A DNA stretch of 41,783 nucleotides from Thermoleophilaceae bacterium (GTDB taxonomy: Bacteria > Actinomycetota > Thermoleophilia > Solirubrobacterales > Thermoleophilaceae), in contig JAFGJG010000042.1 in NCBI GenBank assembly GCA_016929195.1, positions 1 through 41,783 of the forward strand, written 5' to 3'. This document shows positions 17,067-25,301 of this stretch, piece by piece. Position 1 is the first letter of the stretch. The number at the start of each line of letters is the position of its first letter. Both the position numbers and the translations under genes were made by a program. Under the pieces are notes generated by a model. The model searched no databases and was not told the DNA's origin. It saw only the letters and a list, made by a program, of their open reading frames with translations.

Positions 17067-17961
17067 CGAGCATGTCCAGCACCTCGCCGCGAAGACGCAG
17101 GGGCAGCATGACGGTGGTCCCGTCGCGCGGCCGGTGGGCCGCCACGCGGCGGCCGGTCGCGGCCGCGTAGAGCCATTCGCCCGTCGTCGACCACGCCAGC
17201 GCCCCGCGGCCCGCCGCGGGGATCCGCAGCAGGTCGAGGGAGCCGCGGGCGGTGTCGACCAGGGCGATCCGCACACCGGCGCGCGCCTGGAGCGCCACGG
17301 CGAGCAGCGACCCGTCGGGCGACAGGCGGCCGCCGCCCCGCAGGAAGGAGCTCCCGGGCGGTGCGAGCGCCACGGCGCGGCCCGTCATGTGGATGCGCAG
17401 GCGCCGGCAGGGCCCGTCGCACCAGACGCTCCCGTCCATGGACGCCGCGACGAGCCAGTCGCCGCCCGCCCGCCGCACCGATCCGCTGTGCGGGTTCCAG
17501 ACGCGCCGCCGGCCGTGGTCCTCGAAGACGATCCCGTCCCGGACCGCGGCCTCGGGATAGCCGGGCGGCGGCCGGCGGCGTGGCCTGAAGAGCGTGCGGC
17601 CGTCCGCTGCGAGCTCGCGCACCCTCGTCGTCGTGGCGCGCACGCGGCCGAATCGAAGCCGGAGCGCCCAGAACGCTCCGGGCCGTGCGGAACGGAGGTA
17701 CTGGGTGCCGGGCGCCGCCGGCCGAACGCTCAGCGGCCGTCGCCCGCCGGCCATGAGCGGCCCGTGGCAGAGCGTCCCGCCAGGAAGCGGACGCTGCTCG
17801 ACCGCTCCGGTCGCGAGGTCGAGCACCGCGATCCGCTCGGGCGGGTGGAGCCCCAGGACGAGCCGCTCGCCCGGAAGGCCCGTCCGCGCGGCGCCGGATC
17901 CCGCCTCCGCGGGCAGCGCGGCCCCCGTCAGGAGGATGGAGATCAGGGCGAGCCGCCGCAC
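17029..17961 (-). CDS. Secreted beta-propeller-like protein
   Basis: The 310-residue product has a signal peptide (RRLALISILLTGAALPAEA, about residues 2-20) and propeller-type repeats such as ERIAVLDLATGAVEQRPL, DGRTLFRPRR, WLVAASMDGSVWCD, LSPDGSLLAVALQ and ALAWSTTGEWLYAAA. No catalytic motif is seen. GTG 17961 has TATTGA (17971-17966 minus strand) four bases upstream. It is convergent with the membrane propeller and the two coding regions overlap by 38 bases. Sharing a fold and neighbourhood with the sigma-linked propeller suggests a common pathway, but that is inference. Confidence 0.75.
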   Translation of the reverse strand: MRRLALISILLTGAALPAEAGSGAARTGLPGERLVLGLHPPERIAVLDLATGAVEQRPLPGGTLCHGPLMAGGRRPLSVRPAAPGTQYLRSARPGAFWALRLRFGRVRATTTRVRELAADGRTLFRPRRRPPPGYPEAAVRDGIVFEDHGRRRVWNPHSGSVRRAGGDWLVAASMDGSVWCDGPCRRLRIHMTGRAVALAPPGSSFLRGGGRLSPDGSLLAVALQARAGVRIALVDTARGSLDLLRIPAAGRGALAWSTTGEWLYAAATGRRVAAHRPRDGTTVMLPLRLRGEVLDMLVTRSTSPRSAGS

Positions 17962-17994
17962 ACCCTCAATACGCCCGCGGGCGCGGGAGAGGTT

Positions 17995-18576
17995 CTAGGT
18001 CGCGATGACCGGCGGCGCCGAGCTGGGCGCGGGGCGCTCCGCCGGCTCGCCGAGGGAGCGCAGGAAGAAGAGCGTGTAGCGGCCCACCGCGATCTCGTCG
18101 CCGTCCGCCAGCTCGGCGAGGTCCACGCGCTCGCCGTTCACGAACACCCCGTTCAGGCTGCGGTCGTCGAGGATGCGAGCCCCAACGCCCGGCTCGTGGT
18201 AGACGAGCGCGTGCCGGCGCGACACGGTCGGGTCGTCGAACCTCAGGTCGGCGGACAGGCTGCGGCCCACCCGCGTCCAGCCGGGCTCCAGCGCCACCAC
18301 CTCGGCGCGGTCCTCGCCCGCGAAGGCCAGGTAGGCGCCCGGCGCGTCGACCCGCTCTCGCGCGGCGCTCAGCCAGCCAGGCGCACCCTCCACGTCGTGG
18401 TGCCCGTGTGGGGCCGCCTCGGGCTCGAACAGCAGTGCGCGACGGAAGCGGTCGCCACCGCATTCGGGGCATTCCGGGAGTTCGTCTCTCTCCTGCAGTG
18501 CGAGGGCGAATCCGCACCCTTCACATCTGAACGAACCGGCGCCGGCCAGAGTGCCGGAACTGAATGCATCCGCCAT
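17995..18576 (-). CDS. Zinc-ribbon and FHA-domain protein
   Basis: The 193-residue product has an N-terminal zinc ribbon (Cys18, Cys21, Cys36 and Cys39 in CEGCG and CPECG) and, after a linker, an FHA domain from about residue 82: GRSLSADLRFDDPTVSRRHA contains conserved Arg105, Ser119 and His122, then SLNGVFVNG. FHA domains bind phosphothreonine, so a Ser/Thr kinase substrate or adaptor role is likely; no kinase gene is in the window. The start is certain: GAAGGAGG lies five bases before ATG 18576, the best Shine-Dalgarno in this stretch. It is divergent from a small zinc-ribbon gene across 133 bases in which I see nothing else. Confidence 0.92.
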   Translation of the reverse strand: MADAFSSGTLAGAGSFRCEGCGFALALQERDELPECPECGGDRFRRALLFEPEAAPHGHHDVEGAPGWLSAARERVDAPGAYLAFAGEDRAEVVALEPGWTRVGRSLSADLRFDDPTVSRRHALVYHEPGVGARILDDRSLNGVFVNGERVDLAELADGDEIAVGRYTLFFLRSLGEPAERPAPSSAPPVIAT

Positions 18577-18709
18577 TGGATCCTCCTTCGGCGAGCCACG
18601 AGCGATGGTAACGGGTGCTGGGGGAGAGTCAGGATTTCTCCCGCTATTTGCGGGGAGTTCTCGTGCAACCAGGCGCAGGAGACATCGCTCCGGCGTGGAA
18701 ATCGCGGGA

Positions 18710-18949
18710 ATGCCCGACATGTCCCCCTTCCTGATCCGCGTGTCCATGGGGGCGCCCAGCGAGGCGCCGTCATGCTCCGATTGCGGCCGTACGCCGCTGG
18801 CCGGTGAGCGCATCCACCGCCTCGAGTCGGGCAGCCGCCTCTGCGAGCTCTGCTTCGGCGCCCTGCCGGACGAGCGCCGCGTGGCCGTGCGCTCCGACCG
18901 CGTGCACGCCAACGAGCGTGCGCTGGCGGTCGCGCCCCGCGCCGCCTGA
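18710..18949 (+). CDS. Small zinc-ribbon-like protein
   Basis: A frame of up to 79 residues with two CxxC pairs (CSDCG and CELC) 20 residues apart, fitting a small treble-clef or zinc-ribbon fold. Starts at ATG 18710, 18719 or 18746 all keep the motif; I give the longest. The weak CGGGA before 18710 does not decide it. No specific family or function is recognised. It lies upstream of the SRPBCC gene, which appears to have its own promoter. Confidence 0.6.
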   Translation: MPDMSPFLIRVSMGAPSEAPSCSDCGRTPLAGERIHRLESGSRLCELCFGALPDERRVAVRSDRVHANERALAVAPRAA

Positions 18950-18955
18950 CGCGCC

Positions 18956-18961
18956 TAGAAT
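18956..18961 (+). promoter_or_regulatory. -10 element of the SRPBCC gene
   Basis: TAGAAT, nine bases before GTG 18971, with no Shine-Dalgarno; predicts a leader of two or three bases at most. Confidence 0.5.
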
Positions 18962-18970
18962 GCGCGCGCC

Positions 18971-19534
18971 GTGCGCGAGGTCACCGTTGATACCCACATC
19001 TCCGCCCCCCGCGAGGAGATCTTCGACTTCGTGACGGATCTCGCGGCGCGCCCCGCGTACGCGGACCACTTCCTCGACGACTACCGGCTTGCGCGCGCCA
19101 ACCCCGTCGGCCTCGGCGCGGCGGCTCGCTTCAAGCTCAAGGCCCCGATGGCCAAGCAGTACGCCGAGCTGCGGATCGCCAAGGTCGACCGCCCCCGTCA
19201 GATCGTCGAGGAGCTGAGGGTGGGAAGGCGCGGGCGCAACCGCTCGGTGGCGGTCTACGACTTCACGCAGGAGTCGCCGGGGCTGACCCGCGTCCAGCTC
19301 ACCACCTACAGCGAGCCCGCGACGCTCGTGGACCGCTTCCGCGAGATCGGGGCCGCCGGGTGGATGAAGCGGCGCACCAAGAAGGCGCTCGAGCGCCTGC
19401 GGGCGATCTTCGAAGAGCCGCAGGAGCAGCCCCTCAAGCGGGCCACGATCGCCGGGTACGAGGCGGCGAAGGCGCCCCGCTTCGGGTCTCACACCGGCTC
19501 GGACCCGGCACGCGCGCCCCGTCAGGGCTCCTAA
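18971..19534 (+). CDS. SRPBCC-fold (polyketide cyclase/START-like) protein
   Basis: The 187-residue product opens with EVTVDTHISAPREEIFDFVTDL, the typical first strand and helix of the SRPBCC hydrophobic-pocket fold, and closes with the long C-terminal helix (FREIGAAGWMKRRTKKALERLRAIFEE). A low-complexity tail of about 35 residues follows. Family members bind lipids, polyketides or other hydrophobic ligands; none can be inferred here. Start GTG 18971 fits the fold and the upstream TAGAAT. The TAA stop directly abuts the -10 of the next gene. Confidence 0.88.
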   Translation: MREVTVDTHISAPREEIFDFVTDLAARPAYADHFLDDYRLARANPVGLGAAARFKLKAPMAKQYAELRIAKVDRPRQIVEELRVGRRGRNRSVAVYDFTQESPGLTRVQLTTYSEPATLVDRFREIGAAGWMKRRTKKALERLRAIFEEPQEQPLKRATIAGYEAAKAPRFGSHTGSDPARAPRQGS

Positions 19535-19540
19535 TAGACT
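19535..19540 (+). promoter_or_regulatory. -10 element of the lipoprotein gene
   Basis: TAGACT begins on the base after the SRPBCC stop codon and ends ten bases before ATG 19551. Confidence 0.5.
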
Positions 19541-19550
19541 GCCGGGCCGC

Positions 19551-20102
19551 ATGGTCCTGAGCCGCGCCACGATCGCCGCCGCATTCGTCGTGGCCCTGTT
19601 CTCCGCCGCGATCCTCGCGGGCTGCGGCGACGAGGAGCAGGGCGTGGACGAGCCCGCGCGCGAGGGCCTCGCGCTCGAGCTGAACGACGTCACCTACACC
19701 GTCTTCATCACGCGTCAGCTCAACACGGCGATCCCGCCGGACAACGACTACTACGACGGTCCCGACCCCGGCGAGGGCCAGACGCTCTACGGCGTGTTCA
19801 TCCAGGCCTGCAACCACACGAAGGACAACCAGACGACCACCGGCCTGTTCGCGGTCAAGGACAACCAGGACAACGAGTTCCTGCCGGTGACGCTCCCGTC
19901 GGACAACCCGTTCGCCTATCACTCGGTCGTGCTGAAGCCCGATGAGTGCATCCCGGAGGCGGGGAGCGTGGCCCAGCTCGGCCCCGCCGCCGCCTCGATG
20001 CTCCTCTTCAAGCTGCCGGTCGAGAACACCGAGAACCGGCCGCTCGAGCTCGAGATCCAGGGCGACGGCCAGGACAAGCTCACCTTCGAGCTCGACGTCT
20101 AG
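19551..20102 (+). CDS. Secreted lipoprotein, function unknown
   Basis: The 183-residue product has a lipoprotein signal peptide with lipobox LAGC (lipidated Cys25) and then an acidic, beta-type domain: LELNDVTYTVFITRQLN, GQTLYGVFIQACNHT, LFAVKDNQDNEF and VVLKPDECIPEAGS. This resembles DUF4352-type immunoglobulin-like lipoproteins, but I hold that loosely. Two Cys (CNH, DEC) could form a disulfide. The mature protein should sit on the outer face of the membrane. It is convergent with a penicillin-binding protein, sharing a CTAG stop. Confidence 0.85.
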   Translation: MVLSRATIAAAFVVALFSAAILAGCGDEEQGVDEPAREGLALELNDVTYTVFITRQLNTAIPPDNDYYDGPDPGEGQTLYGVFIQACNHTKDNQTTTGLFAVKDNQDNEFLPVTLPSDNPFAYHSVVLKPDECIPEAGSVAQLGPAAASMLLFKLPVENTENRPLELEIQGDGQDKLTFELDV

Positions 20103-21796
20103 CGCCCGAGCACCTGGCCCAGGACCAGCCGCGCCGCGGGTGCGGCCGTCTCGCCGCCCGCACCCGCGCGCACCAGCATCACCGCCACCACGATTCGCGG
20201 GCGCCGCGCGGGCGCATACGCCGTGAACCAGGCGTCCGTGTTCGAGCCGTCGTCGGGCTGCTGCTCGGGGTCCGTCTCGGCGTTCTCCCCGCGCGTGTCC
20301 TCCAGCTCGGCGGTTCCGGTCTTGCCGGCGACCTTGATCCCGGGCACGGCCGCCGCGGTGCCCGTCCCGTAGTCCACGGCCGCGGTCATCATCCGCTCGA
20401 TCGTGCGAGCCACCCTGCGCGTGGTGACCCGGACCTTCACGGGCGGCCGCCCGGCCTCCAGCCGGGGCTCGACGCGAACGCCCCCGGACGAGATCGTCTG
20501 GGCGACCGAGGCGAGCCGCAGCGGCGTGGCGAGGACGCGGCCCTGCCCGATCGCCGTCGACCCCACGTCGAGGGGCGAGGTGATGTCGGCGGCCTTCGGG
20601 AGCGTGCTCGGCGCCTCGCCGACGACCACCGGGGGCGTGTTCCAGCCGTAGCGGACGGCCGCGCTCACGATTCGCTCCGCCCCGATCTTCACGCCGAGCG
20701 GCGCGAAGACGGAGTTGCACGAGTGGGCGAAGCTGTCGACGAAGGTCCCGCCGCATGACTCGCCGTTGTTGTTCTCGAGCTCGACGCCGTCGATGACCGC
20801 GGCGGTCTGGTACGGGAACTCGGAGCGGGGCCGGACCGCCCGCGCCTCCAGCGCGGCCGTGGCCGTGACGATCTTGAAGGTCGAGCCCGGCGGCTGGGGG
20901 GCAGAGAAGGCCAGGCCGGCCAGGGCGCGGATCTCGCCGGTGCGCGGGTCGAGCGCCGCGATGCCGCCCAGCCGGCCCGCGAGCGCCGCCACCGCGGCCT
21001 CCTGGACGTCGGTGTCGATCGTGGTCCTCACGGGCCGCGCCCTGCGCGGCTCCGACGCCGCGACCACCCGGGCGCCGGCCAGCAGCACGCCGCCCGGCAC
21101 GCCGCTGAGCTCTGCGTCGAACGCGCGCTCGAGCCCGTTCTGGCCCACGGGAAACCCGGGCGGGAACCCGCGCGCGTAAAGACCGCGGCGCTCGATCACC
21201 GTGTCGACCGGCTCCATGACGCCGGCGATCGACGCGGCCAGGCCGCCGAGCGGCGAGCTGCGGTCGTCGGCCGGGCCCTCGGCGAGGATCTCGCCGTCGC
21301 GCGCCAGCAGCGCCGCGCGCTCCGGCGGGAGGCTGCGGCGGGCCAGGCGCTCGCCGTCCGCGAGCCCGGGGAACACGAGCCGCGGCGCCCACACGACGCG
21401 GCCGTCCTCGATAGGTACGAGCAGGCGGCCGCGGATCACTCCGAACACGCGCGTGTGCACCGCCACGGGGACCGGCACGGCGCCGTCGGCCTCGCCGCCG
21501 GGCTCGCCGGCCTCGACGCGGATGATCGTGGCGGTCACCGCGCCGCGCCGGTAGGCGCGGCGGAAGCGCGGCAGCGGGTAGGCCGTGCGCGAGCGGTCGT
21601 CCAGCAGCGAGTGCATCGCGGGAACGTCGGACCGCTCCCACGCCTCGGCGAAGTCGCCCGCGGCACGCTCGGAGCCCGAGGGGGTCGCGGACCCGACCAT
21701 CATCCCGGCGGCGAGTGCGAGCAGGGCGAGCACCCCGGTGACGGGCAGCGCGCGAAAGATCAGGCGCCTGCGGCGCTCTGGGGCAAGCTCTCTCAC
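20099..21796 (-). CDS. Class B penicillin-binding protein (peptidoglycan transpeptidase)
   Basis: The 565-residue product has a short cytoplasmic tail, one membrane anchor (ALPVTGVLALLALAAGMMVG, about 16-35), an NTF2-like MecA_N-type domain (about 45-140), a linker/dimerisation region and a C-terminal transpeptidase. The three active-site motifs are intact: Ser305 in STFK, Ser359-Cys360-Asn361 (SxN) and Lys492 in KTGT. It cross-links peptidoglycan outside the membrane. The MecA_N domain is known from PBP2a- and PbpA-like proteins. I choose GTG 21796 over a GTG-like start at 21853, as TAGGAT lies at 21816-21811. Beta-lactam affinity cannot be judged from sequence. Confidence 0.92.
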   Translation of the reverse strand: MRELAPERRRRLIFRALPVTGVLALLALAAGMMVGSATPSGSERAAGDFAEAWERSDVPAMHSLLDDRSRTAYPLPRFRRAYRRGAVTATIIRVEAGEPGGEADGAVPVPVAVHTRVFGVIRGRLLVPIEDGRVVWAPRLVFPGLADGERLARRSLPPERAALLARDGEILAEGPADDRSSPLGGLAASIAGVMEPVDTVIERRGLYARGFPPGFPVGQNGLERAFDAELSGVPGGVLLAGARVVAASEPRRARPVRTTIDTDVQEAAVAALAGRLGGIAALDPRTGEIRALAGLAFSAPQPPGSTFKIVTATAALEARAVRPRSEFPYQTAAVIDGVELENNNGESCGGTFVDSFAHSCNSVFAPLGVKIGAERIVSAAVRYGWNTPPVVVGEAPSTLPKAADITSPLDVGSTAIGQGRVLATPLRLASVAQTISSGGVRVEPRLEAGRPPVKVRVTTRRVARTIERMMTAAVDYGTGTAAAVPGIKVAGKTGTAELEDTRGENAETDPEQQPDDGSNTDAWFTAYAPARRPRIVVAVMLVRAGAGGETAAPAARLVLGQVLGR

Positions 21797-21844
21797 GGCA
21801 GGCGGGATCGATCCTAGCCCGCGTCCGGCGCGGTGACCCGGCGC

Positions 21845-21850
21845 TACGCT
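21845..21850 (+). promoter_or_regulatory. -10 element of the MarP-like gene
   Basis: TACGCT, 11 bases before GTG 21862; no Shine-Dalgarno in between. Confidence 0.4.
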
Positions 21851-21861
21851 CACCCTGGCGT

Positions 21862-23010
21862 GTGACCGCGGTCGACTGGATCATCGTGGCCTTCGTGCTG
21901 CTCATGGCGGCGTGGGGGTACGCGCAGGGGCTGATCGTCGGGGCCCTGTCGCTCGCCGGGTTCATCGGCGGCGCGTTCGCCGGCTCGCGCGTGGGGCCGC
22001 TGCTGCTCGAGGAGGGCTCCGCATCGCCGTACGCGCCGTTGGTCGCGCTCATCGGGGCGCTGATGCTGGGCGGCGTGTTCGCATCGGGGTTCGAGATGCT
22101 CGGGTTTCGCCTCCGGCGCGGCCTGGGGGCCCGCCTGGGCGTGCTCGACGGCGTGGCCGGCGCGTTGCTCGTGGCAGCGCTCGGGCTCGCGCTCGTCTGG
22201 ATCGGCGGCGCCGTGGCGCTCAACACGCCGGGTGCGCGCGAGCTCCGCGAGCCGATCCAGCGCTCCGCGATCCTCACGGAGCTGAACGACCGGCTGCCGC
22301 CGTCCGGCTCGGTGCTGCGCGCTCTCGCCCGCTTCGACCCGTTCCCGCAGATCCAGGGCCCGGACCCGGGCGTCGGCCGGCCGGACTCGCGGATCGCCCG
22401 CGACCGCGACGTGGCCCGCGCCGCGCGGAGCGTCGTGCGGGTGCTGGGCACTGCCTGCGGCCTCGGGGTCCAGGGAAGCGGCTGGATCGCCGGCGACGGG
22501 GTGGTGGTCACGAACGCGCACGTGATCTCGGGGCAGGACGACACCGAGGTCCAGCTCCGCGGCGAGGGCCCGGCAGAGGACGCCGAGGCGATCCTGTTCG
22601 ACCCGACCAACGATCTCGCGCTGCTGCGGGTCCCCGGCCTCGAGGACGAGCCCGCGCTGCGACTGCGCGTGGACGCGCCGCGCGGGACCGGGGCCGCGAT
22701 CCTGGGCTTTCCCGAGAACGGCTCCTACGACGTGCGGCCGGCGCGGCTCGGGCAGACGGAGACCGTCTTCACGCAGGACGCCTACGGGCGCGGGCCCGTG
22801 CGGCGGACCATCACCGCGCTTCGGGGGCTGGTGCGCTCCGGCAACTCGGGCGGGCCGGTCGTGGACGCCGCCGGGCGGGTCCTCACGACGATCTTCGCGG
22901 CGAGCGTCTCGGACGGGGGCCGGTCCGGCTTCGGCGTCCCGGACTCGGTGATCGAGGCGGCGCTCGACCGGGCGGGCGGGCCGGTCGACACCGGCCCCTG
23001 CGTGCGCTGA
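21862..23010 (+). CDS. MarP-like membrane serine protease (CvpA domain plus trypsin-like domain)
   Basis: The 382-residue product has four CvpA-type transmembrane helices (about residues 5-30, 33-50, 60-80 and 100-122) and an extracytoplasmic chymotrypsin-fold protease with triad His220 (TNAHV), Asp251 (TNDLALL) and Ser329 (GNSGGPV). Cys199 and Cys380 are 181 residues apart, the same separation as the activating disulfide of Mycobacterium tuberculosis MarP (Cys214-Cys395, from memory). MarP acts in acid resistance and cell-wall hydrolase processing. Start GTG 21862 begins directly at the first helix. It is divergent from the penicillin-binding protein, which fits an envelope theme. Confidence 0.93.
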   Translation: MTAVDWIIVAFVLLMAAWGYAQGLIVGALSLAGFIGGAFAGSRVGPLLLEEGSASPYAPLVALIGALMLGGVFASGFEMLGFRLRRGLGARLGVLDGVAGALLVAALGLALVWIGGAVALNTPGARELREPIQRSAILTELNDRLPPSGSVLRALARFDPFPQIQGPDPGVGRPDSRIARDRDVARAARSVVRVLGTACGLGVQGSGWIAGDGVVVTNAHVISGQDDTEVQLRGEGPAEDAEAILFDPTNDLALLRVPGLEDEPALRLRVDAPRGTGAAILGFPENGSYDVRPARLGQTETVFTQDAYGRGPVRRTITALRGLVRSGNSGGPVVDAAGRVLTTIFAASVSDGGRSGFGVPDSVIEAALDRAGGPVDTGPCVR

Positions 23011-23037
23011 GCCGCGCGATCTGCCGGGCGCGGTCGC

Positions 23038-23043
23038 TACAAA
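23038..23043 (+). promoter_or_regulatory. -10 element of the lysyl-oxidase-like gene
   Basis: TACAAA in GC-rich surroundings, nine bases before GTG 23053. Confidence 0.4.
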
Positions 23044-23052
23044 TCATTCGCT

Positions 23053-23898
23053 GTGCTCGCCCAGGTAGCCGCTCTCCTCGCCTCCTCCGCGTTCGGGGGC
23101 GTGCCCCCCGCGCCCGAGCCTCCGCAGGGGACTCCGCCGGATCGCACCCGCTCGGATGTGGTGAACCCGTGCCTGACGCCGTTCCGCAAGGGGCTGCGCT
23201 GCCCGGACCTGGTGATCCGGCGGCCGCACGGCATGTACGCCGAGTACACCGGGGGCCGAACGCTGCTCCGCGCGGGCAACTCGATCGACAACATCGGCCG
23301 CGGCCCCGCAGAGCTGCACGGCCGCCGCATCGGGCCGCGCTTCATGCGCGCCCGCCAGCGAATCCCCTTCCGAGGCAGCAGGCGCCGGCTCACCGTCAAG
23401 CGGACGGGCAGGCTCCAGTTCAAGCTGGCCCATCTCGGCCTGCACTGGTGGAAGTGGTACAACGCCGCCCGCTTCGAGCTGTGGCGCGTGGACGGCCGCG
23501 GCCGGCGGACGAGGCGCGTCCGCGTGGGGCCCAAGGTGGCCTACTGCCTGCGCGACCTCCGGCGCACCCGCCCGAAGATCCCGTGGTCCCCCGGAAGCGC
23601 GGTGTACCCGGCCTGCGACACCTACGCGCCCCGCAAGCAGGTGACGCTCGGCACCTCGCCCGGATGGTCCGACATCTACCCACCGACCTACCCGGAGCAG
23701 TGGATCGACGTGACCGGTCTCCGCGGCTGCTTCGCCTACGTGCACATCGTCGACCCGAACAACGTCATCTACGAGACGAGCGAGGACAACAACGAGTCCC
23801 AGGTCATCGTGCGGCTCCCCTACAAGTCCGGCGCCCGCCGGCTGGGCTGCAAGGGCCGCGACCGCGGCCGGCCGCTGTATCCGTGGGAGGGGTACTAG
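23053..23898 (+). CDS. Secreted lysyl-oxidase-like protein with altered copper site
   Basis: The 281-residue product has a short hydrophobic start (LAQVAALLASSAFG) acting as a signal peptide. It contains segments typical of bacterial lysyl-oxidase-like domains: PDLVIRRP, GRGPAELHG, FKLAHLGLHWWKW with ARFELW, then ACDTYAPRKQVTLGTSPGWSDIY, EQWIDVTGL and YETSEDNNES. In the family the middle segment usually carries closely spaced copper-binding His (HxHWH-like). Here only His127 and His131 remain, with Trp and Lys at the neighbouring positions, so oxidase activity is doubtful. A structural or binding role outside the cell is possible. The TAG stop shares CTAG with the convergent FAD enzyme gene. 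Confidence 0.78.
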   Translation: MLAQVAALLASSAFGGVPPAPEPPQGTPPDRTRSDVVNPCLTPFRKGLRCPDLVIRRPHGMYAEYTGGRTLLRAGNSIDNIGRGPAELHGRRIGPRFMRARQRIPFRGSRRRLTVKRTGRLQFKLAHLGLHWWKWYNAARFELWRVDGRGRRTRRVRVGPKVAYCLRDLRRTRPKIPWSPGSAVYPACDTYAPRKQVTLGTSPGWSDIYPPTYPEQWIDVTGLRGCFAYVHIVDPNNVIYETSEDNNESQVIVRLPYKSGARRLGCKGRDRGRPLYPWEGY

Positions 23899-25301
23899 CG
23901 CGCCAGGTGGATCCCGAGCGCCCGCGGCGCGGCGCAGATCGCGCGGGTGACCGGGCCGGCGCGGCGGCCGTCCTCCTCGGCGCGCTCGCATCGGACCAGC
24001 GCCGAGCGCACCACCTGCCCTCCCAGCCAGGCGATCGGCTCGGGCGGGACCCAGGCGCCCGCGTCCGCCCCGACGATGGGCAGCTCGGTGACGGGGTCGT
24101 CGCGCCCGGCCGCCAGCGCGGCCAGTGTCCGGCCGGCCAGCTGCGACGGGCCCACGCCGTTGCCCGTGTACCCGAATGCGTAGTGCACCGGCGAGCCGTC
24201 GAGGCTGCCGATCTGGGGGATGTGGCTGGGCGACACGTCCACCGGGCCGCCCCAGGCGTGCGTGATGCGCCGGCCCTCGAGCGCGGGGAACAGCCGCAGC
24301 AGCGAGCGCAGCGCCTCGGCGGCGGCCTGGCCGTCCACCTCGGCACGCCCGTTCACGTGCCCGCCGAACGCGGGCCGTCCGCCGCCCCAGCCGAACACGA
24401 TCCGGCCGTCGCGGGTGGTGCGGAAGTAGTGGACGAGCGTGCGTCCGTCCGTGATGCACTCACCGCCGGTCCAGCCCAGGCCCGTGAGCACGTCGGGCAC
24501 CGGCTCGGTCAGGACGATGTGCGAGGAGGTGACGGTCAGCCGCGACCGCAGCCGGCGCACGCTGCGGGTGCCGGGGCCGATCGCCAGCACTGCCGCGGCG
24601 GCGCGCACCGAGCCCGACGCGGTGGTCGCGCGCACGCCATCCCCGTCGCGGCGCGGGGGCAGGGAGGTCACTCGCGAGTGCTCGAAGACCTCGACGCCGC
24701 GCTCGATCAGCCGGCGGCGCAGCCCGAGGGCGAGCCGCGCGGGGTGGAGCGTCGCGAAGTCCGGCACCATCACCCCGCCGCGGAACACCGGCGAGGCGCA
24801 GTGGGCGCGGACCTCTTCGGCGCCCAGCGGCACGACGCGCTCGGGGGCGCCGAGCGCCGCCGCGGCGTCCACGGCGCCGGCTCCGACGTCGTCGAACCCC
24901 GGCGCCGTCGACACGCACATGTAGCCGGACTGGTCGAACCAGGCGTCCACGTCGTTGGCGCGGCACCACGCGCCGATGTCCACCACGGACTCGCTGGACG
25001 CGTCGAGCAGGGCGCGGGCGGCGCCGTCGCCGAAGCGCTCGCGGATCGCCGCGCCGCTCAGCCAGAGCGATTCGCAGAAGCCGCCGTTCCGCCCGCTCGG
25101 CCCGTGGCCGCAGACGCCGCCCTCGACCAGGGCCACGCGCGCCCCCGCCTCGACGAGGTGCCAGGCCGTCCACAGCCCCGTGAAGCCGCCGCCCACGACC
25201 ACCACATCGGCGCTCCGATCGCCCTCCAGCGCCGCCCTCGGAGCGGGTTCACCGGCCTCCTCGAGCCACCACCCGTGGGCCGTGTGCTTCTCGATCCGCA
25301 T
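23895..25301 (-). CDS. FAD-dependent oxidoreductase (DAO/amine-oxidase type)
   Basis: The 468-residue product has the FAD-binding Rossmann motif DVVVVGGGFTGLWTAWHL (near residue 32) and the DAO-family segments CGHGPSGRNGGFCES and a C-terminal HAWGGPVDVSPSHIPQIG with YTGNGVGPSQLAGR. The architecture fits gamma-glutamylputrescine oxidase or related secondary-amine oxidases; the substrate is not determinable. The N-terminal 30 residues (WWLEEAG) match this subfamily. ATG 25301 has TAGACA (25313-25308 minus strand) six bases upstream. It is divergent from topB across only 30 bases. Confidence 0.9.
   Translation of the reverse strand: MRIEKHTAHGWWLEEAGEPAPRAALEGDRSADVVVVGGGFTGLWTAWHLVEAGARVALVEGGVCGHGPSGRNGGFCESLWLSGAAIRERFGDGAARALLDASSESVVDIGAWCRANDVDAWFDQSGYMCVSTAPGFDDVGAGAVDAAAALGAPERVVPLGAEEVRAHCASPVFRGGVMVPDFATLHPARLALGLRRRLIERGVEVFEHSRVTSLPPRRDGDGVRATTASGSVRAAAAVLAIGPGTRSVRRLRSRLTVTSSHIVLTEPVPDVLTGLGWTGGECITDGRTLVHYFRTTRDGRIVFGWGGGRPAFGGHVNGRAEVDGQAAAEALRSLLRLFPALEGRRITHAWGGPVDVSPSHIPQIGSLDGSPVHYAFGYTGNGVGPSQLAGRTLAALAAGRDDPVTELPIVGADAGAWVPPEPIAWLGGQVVRSALVRCERAEEDGRRAGPVTRAICAAPRALGIHLAR

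Noticed and set aside
19434-22610. A 1,058-codon minus-strand frame spanning several genes
   Set aside because: It is mostly a shifted frame of the penicillin-binding protein plus antisense of plus-strand genes; composition is Arg/Gly-rich and no domain is seen.
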